Positions 17,136 through 17,636 of a DNA stretch of 17,636 nt are shown here, in pieces. Origin of the DNA: Theristus sp. LFF4_11 (taxonomy: Eukaryota > Nematoda > Chromadorea > Monhysterida > Xyalidae); assembly GCA_030248135.1 (NCBI GenBank), contig JASANC010001508.1:1-17636 (forward strand). The letters are read 5' to 3'. The notes beneath the pieces were generated by a model, which saw only the letters and a program-made list of their open reading frames with translations, had not been told where the DNA came from and did no database searches. A program made the translations under genes and the position numbers. How positions within the stretch are numbered: position 1 is the first letter of the stretch; the number at the start of each line of letters is the position of its first letter.

Positions 17136-17636
17136 GTTTGTATTATTGTTGTTATTATGATTAGGACGTGCTTTTTTTCATCCGCCCCGCCGCGTACCGG
17201 GGCCCGGGCGCGCATACAAAACACACACAACACGAGAAACGATCAGAGCGAATTGATTGTATTTATTTATAGGACGGTTTTTTTCTTCATTGTTTGGTGT
17301 GTCATCGAGTTTTGCTGCCTGGCGGAGTAAATTTTTAATCGTGAGCGTCATAATTTTTGTTCTTTCTTTTTGGATAAAACTTTTTCATTGGTAAAATGAT
17401 GCGCTATATTTTTACAAGTACAATACTATTGCGGTTGGTACACAACCACACTATTGACAGGTAGTGATGGTTGGTGTTGCAAATATGGAAACTGACACCG
17501 CAACTTTTCACTCATTGATAAGCGTTTTTTTCTCCAGTCAGTGTCCTCCCATGTTGCTGTAGTAAACTGTTTATTATTATTTAATCCCATCCCATCTGGA
17601 TACCGTGAACCTTCGGTTGCATTTTTCTTGGCGTCA
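17136..17636. other. Window end, no recognised feature
   Basis: AT-rich toward the end. A short GC-rich stretch (GGGGCCCGGGCGCGC) lies near 17200-17213. No coding region or repeat shared with the rest of the window was found. Confidence 0.4.

Overview
The window looks like a piece of a eukaryotic nuclear genome, probably from an invertebrate or another repeat-rich lineage. The signs are dense short DNA transposons, a tRNA-derived SINE candidate, many (GT)n/(CA)n microsatellites, long poly-A/T and poly-G/C runs, and no credible long open reading frame. No protein-coding gene can be supported; the open frames are short, overlap repeats or simple sequence, and match no family I recognise. The species cannot be named from the sequence.

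Layout. Positions 173-840 hold a Tc1/mariner-type miniature element (MITE) interrupted by a second such element, then a third family (E) with a TA-flanked imperfect inverted repeat. From 1250 to 8750 is a stack of nested non-autonomous hAT-like elements. Family A is about 685 bp, with termini TAGGGTTGT...; family B is about 745 bp, with termini TAGAGATGT.... Both make 8-bp target-site duplications (TSDs). B1 sits inside A1, A1 sits beside a fragment of another A, and A2 interrupts an inverted A3. B1 and B2 are near-identical and inverted to each other. Scattered fragments of A, B and a third related type (D) fill the gaps, together with G-run minisatellite units of about 30 bp. A different element (C, 5496-6966) has multi-copy 13-bp subterminal repeats, an 11-bp flanking repeat, and an internal tandem array with a period of about 365 bp.

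From 8228 to 8445 lies a SINE-like unit on the minus strand; its 3' end motif recurs at 11206-11225. The second half (8760-17636) is mostly unique sequence, richer in GC, with a T/G-rich plus strand. It holds a degenerate TTGACC-type tandem repeat (10776-11155), a second copy of E (12250-12483), a CACTACACC-type simple-sequence tract, a second copy of the first MITE (15093-15250), and microsatellites concentrated after 16330. This half could be intergenic or intronic; nothing in it can be assigned a product.

The elements do not form a pathway. What the window records is an insertion history, readable from target duplications: older A copies were hit by younger A, B and D copies, and an older TA-target MITE was hit by a younger one.
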